Positions 23,801 through 30,554 of a DNA stretch of 36,818 nucleotides are shown in pieces. The stretch is from an uncultured Lachnospiraceae bacterium. GTDB taxonomy: Bacteria > Bacillota > Clostridia > Lachnospirales > Lachnospiraceae. The stretch is from the NCBI GenBank assembly GCA_910588405.1, contig CAJUPT010000031.1, positions 1 through 36,818 of the forward strand, given 5' to 3'. The stretch's first letter is position 1. Each line of letters starts with the position of its first letter. The position numbers and the translations under genes were made by a program. Below the pieces are notes generated by a model that saw nothing but the letters and a program-made list of their open reading frames with translations, was not told the origin of the DNA and made no database searches.

Positions 23801-24452
23801 GGTATGCGGATAACATCCGATTCACAAAAGTCGATACGGCAGGCGGATCATAGCCAATGGCGTTATCCTCTTTTTTATCCCTGTAAACAGCCGTCAATTT
23901 ATTCAGGTTCGCATCCGAGAGGCACTTTTCCAAATGCCGTTTCAGATTGGCTGCCGCCGCCGCCCTGGTACTGTCGCTCTGTTCCCGGTCTTTGATAGTA
24001 AGAACGCATTGTTTCATGTCTTCCGCGACTGCCCAGTATTCTGTCAGCCCGGTGTTTTTTTCCCTGTAAGCATCCTTCCAGTCGTCAAATTCTTCGCCGG
24101 CATCCCCGGTATCCGCATCTTCCTCCTCCCTCCTGCCGGAAAAAAGCTCCGGATTTTCCGCTTCGGACCCATCGCCGAAGGACAGAAAGCCGTCCTCCTC
24201 CCAGCTTTCATCCTCCAAATAGTCGGCGCTTTCACCCAGATACACCAAATCCCCCAGATACCTTTGCGCCTCTTTTATCGCATGCCGCAGGCTGCCGGGC
24301 ACATCCTCCGCCTCCGTCTCAAGCTCGCTCCGGTATTCGAAGCTGCGGAATTTTGCATTCTGATATTTGCCCGTCTGCTCGGAGCATTTCAGCCATTCAT
24401 TAAAAATTCCTGTCTTTCTCCCGTTTTTTACCGCGTAAATCTTTTTTTTCAT
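20892..24452 (-). CDS. Viroplasmin / ClpB-like AAA+ / FtsH-like AAA+ / M41 protease fusion
   Basis: The 1186-residue product begins with a viroplasmin/RNase H1-type hybrid-binding domain (residues about 4-40: YAVKNGRKTGIFNEW, then FRSF) and an acidic low-complexity stretch (about 75-125). A ClpB-D2-like AAA+ module spans about 258-560, with Walker A GPPGVGKT at 298-305, Walker B LLFDEIEK and sensor TSNAGR. A segment at about 600-690 resembles a receiver domain (FAVVDYIYGLE, IPVYILDR, KGAGGFI). An FtsH-like AAA+ module spans about 765-1000, with Walker A GPPGTGKT at 807-814, IDEID, and RRFDR. The C-terminal M41 peptidase has HEAGH at 1020-1024 and the third zinc ligand Asp1092. There is no membrane helix, unlike FtsH. 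It is the third gene of a possible operon, with AAGGA before its ATG. Confidence 0.93.
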   Translation of the reverse strand: MKKKIYAVKNGRKTGIFNEWLKCSEQTGKYQNAKFRSFEYRSELETEAEDVPGSLRHAIKEAQRYLGDLVYLGESADYLEDESWEEDGFLSFGDGSEAENPELFSGRREEEDADTGDAGEEFDDWKDAYREKNTGLTEYWAVAEDMKQCVLTIKDREQSDSTRAAAAANLKRHLEKCLSDANLNKLTAVYRDKKEDNAIGYDPPAVSTFVNRMLSAYPKPEPSEEENRKEEPAKEAGDEASMRQLLMQAEAVEYELKAMVLGQDAAIEKLRAAYFDRELTIRLQPSKGGPRNVFLLAGPPGVGKTFMSELFARKLGYPFRRFDMSGYATQDAEGDLQGWARQYRNTDSGGALTEFVDEHPQCVLLFDEIEKADRGVILIFLQILDEGVLRDRFHEKDVSFKDTVIFFTSNAGRQLYGGGQNENLTLLPEKVVIDALGKDINPRTKQPSFPPEILSRMSSYTVLMLNHLKADTILKLVEKDIESRLKKIKKKYGYELAQGKEYLARTILYSMGGSADARNASKIAGKLIHKELYEFLKLAEEKRGLDESGVARIEWKCDFEDAEKNIKDFYFGERDCVIPVFGTVKYEPAGRIKSNNVHVKDTVDLKEFTEMLRKENVLFAVVDYIYGLENAGNGLNAVDARTAGRDAFLTLREEDKEIPVYILDRSGGYGYTEKEKNALMLKGAGGFIESKYFRSQLEQAYLDVCCQAVMETLAVRHQILTYKTRKEFDEKANAGSIIFCDFRLETAVETEDKSLMLSDDLRPDKSWDDIYVSEDLRKELEFFIHYLRNPKMYNKKGVRPRGVLLYGPPGTGKTSLAKVVASESGVNFLSVSASELSNSGPQKVQDVFRAARKYAPAILFIDEIDAIGMKREDSHLPNPALNALLTEMDGFIRRDDRPVFVMAATNLGNKIDFALQRRFDRLFEMNGLDKKGRRWMLEKLIKKQGDMFAISDEKLESIVDRSARMSPARLEQAVEAALREGIRSGRIIDDDLFDEIFERCGMGEERGVASQKEVACTTYHEAGHALINLYYGDTPSYMSIVARGNYGGYTLTEIREGCPSKKYFLERICAALGGRAAELVFQYGLTSGAAADLRAATGIAADMVCKFGMYEEEIGLAVIGGNGLPYNEKANELINRILSEQMKEAANIIKANRDAMERLVKAVKENGRKYLTGKEIVKAAGKLNKK

Positions 24453-24464
24453 CTATCTAGTTCC

Positions 24465-24602
24465 TTATTGTTTTTGATCATATATACTTTGTTTATACCT
24501 CAGACTCCATGTTTTTATGTAATGCTTCTTTGCATATTTTACCAGGAACGCCTCGTATTCCTCTTTTGAAATCTCATTCGGTTTCTTAAGCGGCGTCTGC
24601 TA
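24465..24602 (-). other. In-frame 44-codon extension after the amber stop of the nuclease-like gene
   Basis: The TAG that ends the 140-residue gene (24602-24600) is followed in the same frame by 44 sense codons and then a TAA at 24467-24465, only 12 bases before the next start codon. The translated extension (QTPLKKPNEISKEEYEAFLV and onward) has the composition of a real protein and no in-frame ATG or GTG start. It could be the original C-terminus lost to a nonsense mutation, or a readthrough product. Confidence 0.5.
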
Positions 24603-25022
24603 TATATTTTCCTCAATAAACCCCGTCCGCTGAATCAGCCGTCCTTTCCATCGAATTTGATACTTTCTGTATTCGGACGTCCGGATTTCCTGGGTTTTGC
24701 ATTTGTTCGCCACAATACGATACCGCACCTGATAGCCGAAAAGCTCCCGATGCAAATGGTTTTCCGTTATTTCCAGCTGCCTTGCCGCTTTCACCAAATC
24801 CGAACCCTTCAATTCGATTAAATACGCCGTATGTGTTTCCTCATTTATCAGCAGGTAATCGCATCTCTCTTTTTTCGTGATCACAACGCCGTCGATTTTA
24901 TAGTGTGTCACATATGCTTTTCCAATATTATTTCCTTTATGATATTGCGGATTGCCCTCATCCTTTGACACAATTCGAGCGGCGTGCTTATTGCATAATG
25001 ATTGAAAACCTTTCAAGGGCAT
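24600..25022 (-). CDS. PD-(D/E)XK nuclease-like small protein
   Basis: The 140-residue protein contains Asp55 in CDYLLIN, then Glu70-Leu-Lys72 in LIELKGSD, then Gln82 in ARQLE. This is the spacing and order of a PD-(D/E)XK nuclease core (D, ExK, Q). I do not recognise a named family. The ATG at 25022 lies three bases after the stop of the ATPase gene, so translation is probably coupled and the two products likely act together. It ends at an amber codon, after which the frame stays open for 44 more codons. Nuclease activity is inferred from the motif only; a non-catalytic role in binding nucleic acid is possible. Confidence 0.72.
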   Translation of the reverse strand: MPLKGFQSLCNKHAARIVSKDEGNPQYHKGNNIGKAYVTHYKIDGVVITKKERCDYLLINEETHTAYLIELKGSDLVKAARQLEITENHLHRELFGYQVRYRIVANKCKTQEIRTSEYRKYQIRWKGRLIQRTGFIEENI

Positions 25023-25025
25023 AGA

Positions 25026-26360
25026 TCACACCGCACCTTTCTCATTTACACACTGCAATTCTAAAAGCATGTCAAAATCATCATTAATTACCTTTGAAAT
25101 TTCATCAATCCGCTCATTGCAGATCATATGAATTTCCGCATCCATACAATTTTCAGCCATGCCGTTTTTCACAAACCGCGCGTCAAAGGACTGGTAATCA
25201 AGCCATAGCGACTGCGGAATAATCTTTTCCGCTTTTTTCAAACATTCAGCCGAAATCCCATGGGCATATAACAGATTATTCAATTCTCCCAGCACATAAG
25301 GACTGTGCGTCGTCAGCACCACGGAATGGCCGGAATTGCTCACCAGTGCAATCAGATCCGTAATATATTTCTGCGAAGCAGGAAACAAATGAGATTCCGG
25401 TTCCTCCACAACAAACAAAATCTGTTTTTGCTGTAACAGATAATAAAATAACAAATTCAATATCCAAACACATTCCTGCTGTCCCGAGGATGAAAAATTA
25501 ATCTTCACATACCTTCCGTCGTCAAGATTAATCCGTTCTTCGCCGTTGCTGTAGCAATATGTGCCCCGCAGGATTTTTTCAACCAGTTCCAACGCCTGAC
25601 GGACAATCGTGGACGACACCCCCGTCTTGCCGCGGGAATACGCGGCCAGTCCCCGAAGACCGTCCGAAAATTCAGGCTTGATACGCAGAGTCCGCTCCAG
25701 ATAATCCTTTGTACACCTGTCCAGCGAGCGCTTTTGAATGTCATCCATATTCGCGTAAATATAATTAAGCTGATTCGACAACAAAGTGATCATACTGCGG
25801 CCTGCCGGAATATACACAACAGAACAGCTGTCGTCAAACATTTCATACAATTTTTTTCTGAACAGCCTGATTTCGTCCTCCGGCACCCCAAGCGGAGTCA
25901 TTGAAAAACAATCGTTATTTTCCCGCAAGAATTTTCTCAATTCATAACTAAAAGTTACCCATATATAATTGGGCGTCTGATGCTCCATATCGCATTTCAG
26001 AGAAATCTTCACAAAACAAGTTTCCGTATAATAATATTCGATATACATATCGTCAGGCATTCCCCATGACGAGCCAAACGTACTCAAAAATTTTTCCCGC
26101 AAACAGCCTTCCAGTCTCTTTTTTAGCCCCATGCCATGCCCGACATCATATTCATCCTCCATCCCGCTTATGGGAACGGCATTGAACGCCTGCTTTTGGG
26201 CGAGTTCCTCAATATCTTCTTTTATCGTTCTAAAATAGTAAATAACTTTGGCAATCGTACTCTTTCCCGATGCCTGAAACCCTGTCAGCGTAAGAAATGG
26301 AACACAATCCAGCTCACATCGCTCAATTGGCCCCAACTTATTAATAATCAGCCTGTGCAT
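25026..26360 (-). CDS. ABC/OLD-like AAA ATPase (AAA_15/AAA_21 type)
   Basis: The 444-residue ATPase belongs to the SMC/RecF/OLD-like group. Walker A is GFQASGKST (about 29-37). An insertion of about 200 residues with helical and coiled character follows. The ABC signature appears as FSSSGQQE, Walker B as ILFVVEEPESHLFP, and the H-loop as LTTHSPYVLGELNN. There is no TOPRIM domain at the C-terminus, so its nuclease partner may be the PD-(D/E)XK-like protein encoded three bases downstream. ATPases of this type occur in anti-phage systems such as PARIS, Gabija and Septu, and also as stand-alone genes. The ATG at 26360 has GAGGTGAT upstream, behind a well-formed promoter. Confidence 0.88.
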   Translation of the reverse strand: MHRLIINKLGPIERCELDCVPFLTLTGFQASGKSTIAKVIYYFRTIKEDIEELAQKQAFNAVPISGMEDEYDVGHGMGLKKRLEGCLREKFLSTFGSSWGMPDDMYIEYYYTETCFVKISLKCDMEHQTPNYIWVTFSYELRKFLRENNDCFSMTPLGVPEDEIRLFRKKLYEMFDDSCSVVYIPAGRSMITLLSNQLNYIYANMDDIQKRSLDRCTKDYLERTLRIKPEFSDGLRGLAAYSRGKTGVSSTIVRQALELVEKILRGTYCYSNGEERINLDDGRYVKINFSSSGQQECVWILNLLFYYLLQQKQILFVVEEPESHLFPASQKYITDLIALVSNSGHSVVLTTHSPYVLGELNNLLYAHGISAECLKKAEKIIPQSLWLDYQSFDARFVKNGMAENCMDAEIHMICNERIDEISKVINDDFDMLLELQCVNEKGAV

Positions 26361-26399
26361 GCAGCAATCACCTCTCTCTGCTTTAAATTGCTTTTCTAT

Positions 26400-26428
26400 A
26401 TCATATCAGAAAATAATTGAAAGATCAA
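26400..26428 (-). promoter_or_regulatory. Promoter of the ATPase/nuclease/AAA-protease unit
   Basis: On the minus strand TTGATC and TATGAT are separated by 17 bases, about 40 bases before the ATPase start codon. The remaining gap up to the peptide terminator (26429-26603) shows no gene; it is AT-rich and contains nothing I can name. Confidence 0.7.
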
Positions 26429-26603
26429 TTCGCCGCCAATTCCGCCTTTCCTGGCATTTCAGCAGCTGATAACAACCTTCCAATGCCTCATCGGCAGACG
26501 GTATCCAAAGACTTTTGAAAATTGGGGACATGGAAGAAAGGGAGTGTGATAAATTTTTATGACAATCTTTTTACAATAACTCTTTTATTATGAAAAATGA
26601 TAT

Positions 26604-26633
26604 AAAAATGGCTATGCCTTACGGCATAGCCAT
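26604..26633 (-). terminator. Terminator downstream of the repeat peptide
   Basis: A perfect 11-bp stem (ATGGCTATGCC and GGCATAGCCAT) with a 4-base loop is followed on the minus strand by TTTTAT. It lies about 100 bases after the stop codon of the repeat-peptide gene and is the first clear terminator after the glp operon. Confidence 0.75.
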
Positions 26634-26731
26634 ACTGTGAAATCACCATCGGCGATTCCCTCGCTTTTACAGCTTCCACTTATAGGCAGGACTCACCTTG
26701 AAAAAATATTAACATACATTACCGTCGCCTA

Positions 26732-26926
26732 TCAGTCCTCGCCCAGGCAGTTCATATCATTCAACCCGCAGGTCTTGTCGTCCTCGTCAGCCACACAGTT
26801 CATGTCGTTCAACCCGCAGGTTTTGTCATCCTCGTCCGCCAGACAGTTCATGTCATTCAGTCCACAGGTCTTATCCTCGTCCTCTGTGATGCCGTTCATA
26901 TTGTTGAGGCCTAATTTTTCATCCAT
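26732..26926 (-). CDS. Acidic four-repeat peptide with paired cysteines
   Basis: The 64-residue product is four tandem 16-residue units after the initial Met. Units 2-4 follow DKTCGLNDMNC plus an acidic tail (LADED, VADED, LGED). Unit 1 is a Cys-less version (DEKLGLNNMNG, then ITEDE). Each Cys has an acidic residue four positions on (CGLND, CLADE, CVADE, CLGED). There is no signal peptide or membrane segment. GAGAGGGG lies upstream of the ATG, and the gene has its own terminator. It resembles a multi-core precursor of a modified peptide, or a small metal-binding repeat protein, but no maturation enzyme is encoded nearby. It lies 217 bases after DUF1667 on the same strand and could be the last gene of the glp transcript. 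Confidence 0.75.
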   Translation of the reverse strand: MDEKLGLNNMNGITEDEDKTCGLNDMNCLADEDDKTCGLNDMNCVADEDDKTCGLNDMNCLGED

Positions 26927-26970
26927 ATGCTACCCCTCTCTGAATCGCCCGTTCGCCTCCCTGATACTTT

Positions 26971-27066
26971 TTACAACGGAGGAATCTTCAGCCAAGCTCC
27001 CATATCCGTACCTTCCTCCACAGTATATCCCAAAAACTTTGCTGATTTTAAATTTCCATTCTCCAT
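26971..27066 (-). other. Possible 31-codon frame between DUF1667 and the repeat peptide
   Basis: A short frame starting MENGNLKSAKFLG and ending at a TAA lies in the gap. A second, overlapping frame without an ATG is open for about 60 codons from just after 27110 to 26934. Neither has a convincing ribosome site. They may be decayed coding sequence or chance. Confidence 0.15.
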
Positions 27067-27143
27067 CCGCATCTTTGGGAGGCTTTGCGGGCCTACATTC
27101 TTTTCGCTTCGTTTACACCTCTCTCGCCGCGCCGAAGCCGCTT

Positions 27144-27500
27144 TTACGCATTCTTCGTCGCCACGATATTCACGCCGGTTCCGGCCACATCGGCCAGGAT
27201 CACATCGCCGATCTGCACGGGCGCATTGACCGTGATGCCCTTAAGCGCTTTCACACAGTCGAAAATCTTCGCCTTCGGAATGTCCTCCGCTGTTTTGACG
27301 GAAACCATCTCCGCCGTGCCGCCCAGTACACGAACCGTACTGGTCACGATTCTGGTAGGGTTGGTCACTTCCTTCTCGGCGTAGGTGGCGCCCCGCTTGC
27401 AGGTGTTGCCCGATACACTGACCACTTCTTTTCCATTCATCTCCACTGTCAGCGGACAGCCCATAGGACAGCCGATGCAGATTAATTCTCTCTTTTCCAT
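27144..27500 (-). CDS. DUF1667 family protein, Cys-rich partner of GlpA/GlpB-like flavoproteins
   Basis: The 118-residue protein begins with CIGCPMGCPL, a CxxCxxxC cluster typical of DUF1667, and has a further Cys in GNTCKRG; together these could hold an iron-sulfur or zinc centre. The start has AGGAGG upstream and lies four bases after the stop of the GlpB-like flavoprotein gene, indicating tight coupling. In Clostridia this family regularly follows the two flavoproteins, and may take the place of the electron-transfer subunit GlpC in the anaerobic glycerol-3-phosphate dehydrogenase. That role is inferred from context. Confidence 0.9.
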   Translation of the reverse strand: MEKRELICIGCPMGCPLTVEMNGKEVVSVSGNTCKRGATYAEKEVTNPTRIVTSTVRVLGGTAEMVSVKTAEDIPKAKIFDCVKALKGITVNAPVQIGDVILADVAGTGVNIVATKNA

Positions 27501-27504
27501 CCTG

Positions 27505-28770
27505 CTATTCCTCCTCGATCCGAATGGTAATGGTTTCCAGGTCTTTCACAGCCAGCAGCTTTTCGCGCAAAAGCTTCACTTCCTCCATCTCTCCCGGCGC
27601 CATCACCTGGCGTTTTTTATGAAGAATCTGCTCATCGTTTAAATAAACGCCGATATAACAGTTTTTATATACATTCCCCACACGGAACCGGACAATCTGC
27701 GTCTCGTCCATCCGCTCCGGGTTAATCGTGACAGGCACCGTATAACGGACGCCATTTTCCGGCTTCAGATGCACGATCCGGCCGCCATCCTCTTTCCTTT
27801 TCCCCTGCACATAGCTTGCCGCGTTCCGGCCTGCCGCCGCCGCTTCCTCGGACACAAAGTCCACCAGATCATGGACGTGGAGCACATTTCCGCAGGCAAA
27901 TACGCCTTCCAGGCTGGTTTCCAGGCTTTCATTCACGCTGGGGCCGGAGGTGACGGAATTCATCTCCACACCCATTCCCCTTGACAGCTCATTTTCCGGA
28001 ATCAGGCCTACGGACAGAAGCAGGGTGTCGCACTCATAATCCTCCTCGGTGCCGGGAATGGGCTTGCTGTGCTCGTCAACCTGGGCCAGCGTAATCCCTT
28101 CCACCCGCTCCTTACCCCGGATCTCTACCACCGTGTGGCTCAGCTTCAGCGGGATGCCGAAGTCGTCCAGGCACTGGACAATGTTTCGTTTCAGGCCGCC
28201 GGAGTAAGGCATCAGCTCCGCAACCACCTTGACCTCGGCTCCTTCCAGCGTCATACGCCTTGCCATAATCAGGCCGATATCGCCGGAGCCCAGAATCACT
28301 ACCTTGCGGCCGGGCATGTAGCCTTCCATATTGACAAGCCGCTGGGCCGTGCCTGCGGAGAAGATGCCCGCCGGACGGTAGCCGGGGATATTCAGCGCGC
28401 CTCTGGAACGCTCTCTGCAGCCCATGGCCAGAATCACGGCCTTCGCCTGAATCCGGAACATGCCCTCTTCCCGGTTCATGGCCGTCACAACCTTTTCATG
28501 GCTGATATCCATAACCATAGTGTTCAGCCTGTACTCGATGCCCAATTCCTTCACCTGGTCGATAAACCGCCCCGCATACTCCGGGCCGGTCAATTCCTCC
28601 TTAAAGGTATGAAGCCCAAAGCCATTGTGGATACACTGGTTTAAAATACCGCCCAACTCCTTATCTCTTTCCAGAATCAGGATGCTGTCCGTGCCGCTTC
28701 TTTTTGCGGAAGCCGCCGCCGCCAGACCTGCGGGGCCGCCGCCGATGATTACAATATCATATGCTTTCAT
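27505..28770 (-). CDS. FAD/NAD-dependent oxidoreductase, GlpB-like subunit
   Basis: The 421-residue flavoprotein has an N-terminal FAD-binding Rossmann motif (IIGGGPAGLAAAASA), a second dinucleotide-binding motif (VVILGSGDIGLIMAR) and the GVFACGN motif near the end of the pyridine-nucleotide oxidoreductase domain. It belongs to the Pyr_redox_2 group found with GlpA-like dehydrogenases. AAAGGG lies before the ATG. The gap to the GlpA-like gene holds a shortened copy of the intercistronic repeat. It likely passes electrons from glycerol-3-phosphate oxidation to an acceptor, together with the neighbours. Confidence 0.9.
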   Translation of the reverse strand: MKAYDIVIIGGGPAGLAAAASAKRSGTDSILILERDKELGGILNQCIHNGFGLHTFKEELTGPEYAGRFIDQVKELGIEYRLNTMVMDISHEKVVTAMNREEGMFRIQAKAVILAMGCRERSRGALNIPGYRPAGIFSAGTAQRLVNMEGYMPGRKVVILGSGDIGLIMARRMTLEGAEVKVVAELMPYSGGLKRNIVQCLDDFGIPLKLSHTVVEIRGKERVEGITLAQVDEHSKPIPGTEEDYECDTLLLSVGLIPENELSRGMGVEMNSVTSGPSVNESLETSLEGVFACGNVLHVHDLVDFVSEEAAAAGRNAASYVQGKRKEDGGRIVHLKPENGVRYTVPVTINPERMDETQIVRFRVGNVYKNCYIGVYLNDEQILHKKRQVMAPGEMEEVKLLREKLLAVKDLETITIRIEEE

Positions 28771-28791
28771 AATCTACGCCCTTTCGATTAC

Positions 28792-28894
28792 AGTCCCGCG
28801 ACTCCTCTTCCAAGCCCCCTTGAACTGGGAGAATTTCCAGCCACTAAAGTGTCTGTAAATTCTCCCGGGCTTGTACGGTTTCATCGCTGTTTTT
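28792..28894 (-). repeat. Intercistronic structured repeat, short copy C
   Basis: The 103-bp element keeps the outer ends of copy A (on the plus strand AGTCCCGCGACTCC at one end, GGGCTTGTACGGT and GCTGTTTTT at the other). The interior is replaced by a single different hairpin, GGGAGAATTT (28827-28836) with AAATTCTCCC (28857-28866). It fills the gap between the GlpA-like and GlpB-like genes and ends shortly before the latter's ribosome site. Confidence 0.75.
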
Positions 28895-28915
28895 CATAAA
28901 TAATTTGGCACTGTT

Positions 28916-30352
28916 TTATATCCGGTCCTTGTTGGTGCCTACCACAATCTGAGAGCCTCCGCCGGACTTGGAAATGTCAAACATCGGATGTTTAAGCTCC
29001 CTTGCCAGAATCTCCATGGTCCTGGGTGAGCAGAACCCGGCCTGGCACCGTCCCATGCCGGCTCTGGTCCGCCGTTTTACGCCGTCTAAGGAACGGGCGC
29101 CCAAGGGCCTTCTGATGGCGTCTAAAATCTCGCCCTCCGAAATCATTTCGCAGCGGCAGATAATATTTCCATAGGCAGGGTTTTTTTGAATCAGTTCGTT
29201 GCGCTCCTCCAGGGACAAGGTTTCAGGGTTCAGAATGCCCTTTCTTGTACCGTCGAAGGCCGGATTATCCTCGGGATTCAGCTTTTCCTTTACGATGGAA
29301 GCCACCATTTTCCCGATGGCAGGACCGCTGCTAAGGCCCGGAGATTCTATGCCGGCGCAGTCGATAAAGCCGGGCGCGTCCTTCACTTCTTCAATGATAA
29401 ACTCATGGCCCTCCTCATGGGCGCGCAGCCCCGCGAAGGAGGTGATGACCTGCCGCAACGGCAGATCCTTTACAGTAATCCGGGATTTCTCGGCCACCTC
29501 GTCCAGACCGGCCCTGGTGGTGTTTACCCCTTCCTTATTTTCAATATCCGTAGCGGTAGGCCCTACCAGCAGGTTTCCGTGAACCGTAGGGGATACCAGA
29601 ACGCCCTTGCCGTATTTTCCCGGCAGCGCGAAAATTGTATGGCTCACATGGCTTCCCGCGCTTTTATCCAGCAGGAAATATTCTCCCTTTCTGGGAACAA
29701 TTTTCATCTTCTTTTCGCTGACCATGTTATGGATCTGGTCGGCATAAACGCCGGCCGCATTCACTACGCACCGGCCTGTGTAGGTTCCTTTACCGGTGGA
29801 CAGTTCATATCCGTTTTCCACGGGACGGATCTGCTCCACCTTCGTATCAAAGAAAAATTCAGCGCCGTTTTTCGCGGCATTTTCAGCCAGAGCGATGTTC
29901 AGCCCAAAGGGGCATACAATGCCGCCCGTAGGGGCGTACAGAGCCGCTACCGCCTCGTCGGATATATTGGGCTCCATCTGCTTCAGTTCATCCCTGTCTA
30001 TAATTCTAAGACCCTCAACACCGTTTTTCATGCCGTTTTCATACAGATTTTTCAGGCCGTCCATCTGGGTTTCGTCCGTGCAGACAACCAGGGAACCATT
30101 GCGGGTGAAAGAAAAGTCCAGTTCCTTGGACAGCGCCTCCATCATCCGATTTCCCTCTACGTTCAGCTTTGCCATCAGAGAGCCGTGGGCAGCGTCATAT
30201 CCGGCATGGACGATGGCGCTGTTGGCTTTTGTGGTTCCGCAGCAGACGTCCTCCTCTTTTTCCAGCACACATACGGAAAGCTTATAACGGGTCAGTTCCC
30301 TGGCCGCCGCCGCTCCGGACACGCCAGCCCCGATTATAATCACATCATACAT
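28916..30352 (-). CDS. GlpA-like FAD-dependent glycerol-3-phosphate dehydrogenase with [2Fe-2S] domain
   Basis: The 478-residue flavoprotein starts with the FAD motif IIGAGVSGAAAARELTRY, followed by a DAO-type oxidoreductase domain (about 1-360; VNAAGVYAD and GIESPGLSSGPA are typical). A C-terminal BFD-like iron-sulfur domain follows, with ICRCEM and RAGMGRCQAGFC providing four Cys. The start at 30352 has AAGGAG upstream. It would oxidise glycerol-3-phosphate to dihydroxyacetone phosphate after GlpF uptake and GlpK phosphorylation. Together with the GlpB-like and DUF1667 genes downstream it forms the anaerobic GlpABC-like enzyme set. Confidence 0.92.
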   Translation of the reverse strand: MYDVIIIGAGVSGAAAARELTRYKLSVCVLEKEEDVCCGTTKANSAIVHAGYDAAHGSLMAKLNVEGNRMMEALSKELDFSFTRNGSLVVCTDETQMDGLKNLYENGMKNGVEGLRIIDRDELKQMEPNISDEAVAALYAPTGGIVCPFGLNIALAENAAKNGAEFFFDTKVEQIRPVENGYELSTGKGTYTGRCVVNAAGVYADQIHNMVSEKKMKIVPRKGEYFLLDKSAGSHVSHTIFALPGKYGKGVLVSPTVHGNLLVGPTATDIENKEGVNTTRAGLDEVAEKSRITVKDLPLRQVITSFAGLRAHEEGHEFIIEEVKDAPGFIDCAGIESPGLSSGPAIGKMVASIVKEKLNPEDNPAFDGTRKGILNPETLSLEERNELIQKNPAYGNIICRCEMISEGEILDAIRRPLGARSLDGVKRRTRAGMGRCQAGFCSPRTMEILARELKHPMFDISKSGGGSQIVVGTNKDRI

Positions 30353-30471
30353 CTGACATTTCTCCTTCTACACTAAGTCTACCTGCATTTGCAATGCCTG
30401 CCGCGCCAGACAGCACAGGCAGAACCATTGCCGTTTACTATATATTCCGGACATACTTTGGGGTATCGAGC

Positions 30472-30503
30472 CGGACACCCCATAGAGCGCTATGGGGTGT
30501 CCG
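30472..30503 (-). repeat. Perfect 14-bp stem-loop in the glpF to glpA-like gap
   Basis: CGGACACCCCATAG and CTATGGGGTGTCCG flank a 4-base loop. No T-tract follows on the transcribed strand, so it is more likely an mRNA-processing or stabilising hairpin than a terminator. Confidence 0.6.
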
Positions 30504-30554
30504 AACTCTTCCCTGTCATATTATCAAAAATGTAGGCTTCTTACAATACCGTTC

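Noticed and set aside
25026..26360. Calling the ATPase a known PARIS, Gabija or Septu component
   Set aside because: It lacks a TOPRIM domain and its neighbour has a PD-(D/E)XK-type pattern that I cannot tie to AriB, GajB or PtuB; only the general ATPase class is supported.
26500..26560. A possible transposon remnant (GAAAATTGGGGACATGG-like stretch)
   Set aside because: No inverted repeats, target duplication or transposase fragment could be found around it.
26732..26926. The 48-bp repeats as a CRISPR array
   Set aside because: There are no spacers: the units are directly tandem, keep the reading frame and vary at codon level, so they encode a repeat peptide.
29186..30376. A 396-codon open frame on the plus strand
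   Set aside because: It is antisense to the GlpA-like flavoprotein, whose FAD and Cys motifs are clear; the antisense product shows no recognisable family.
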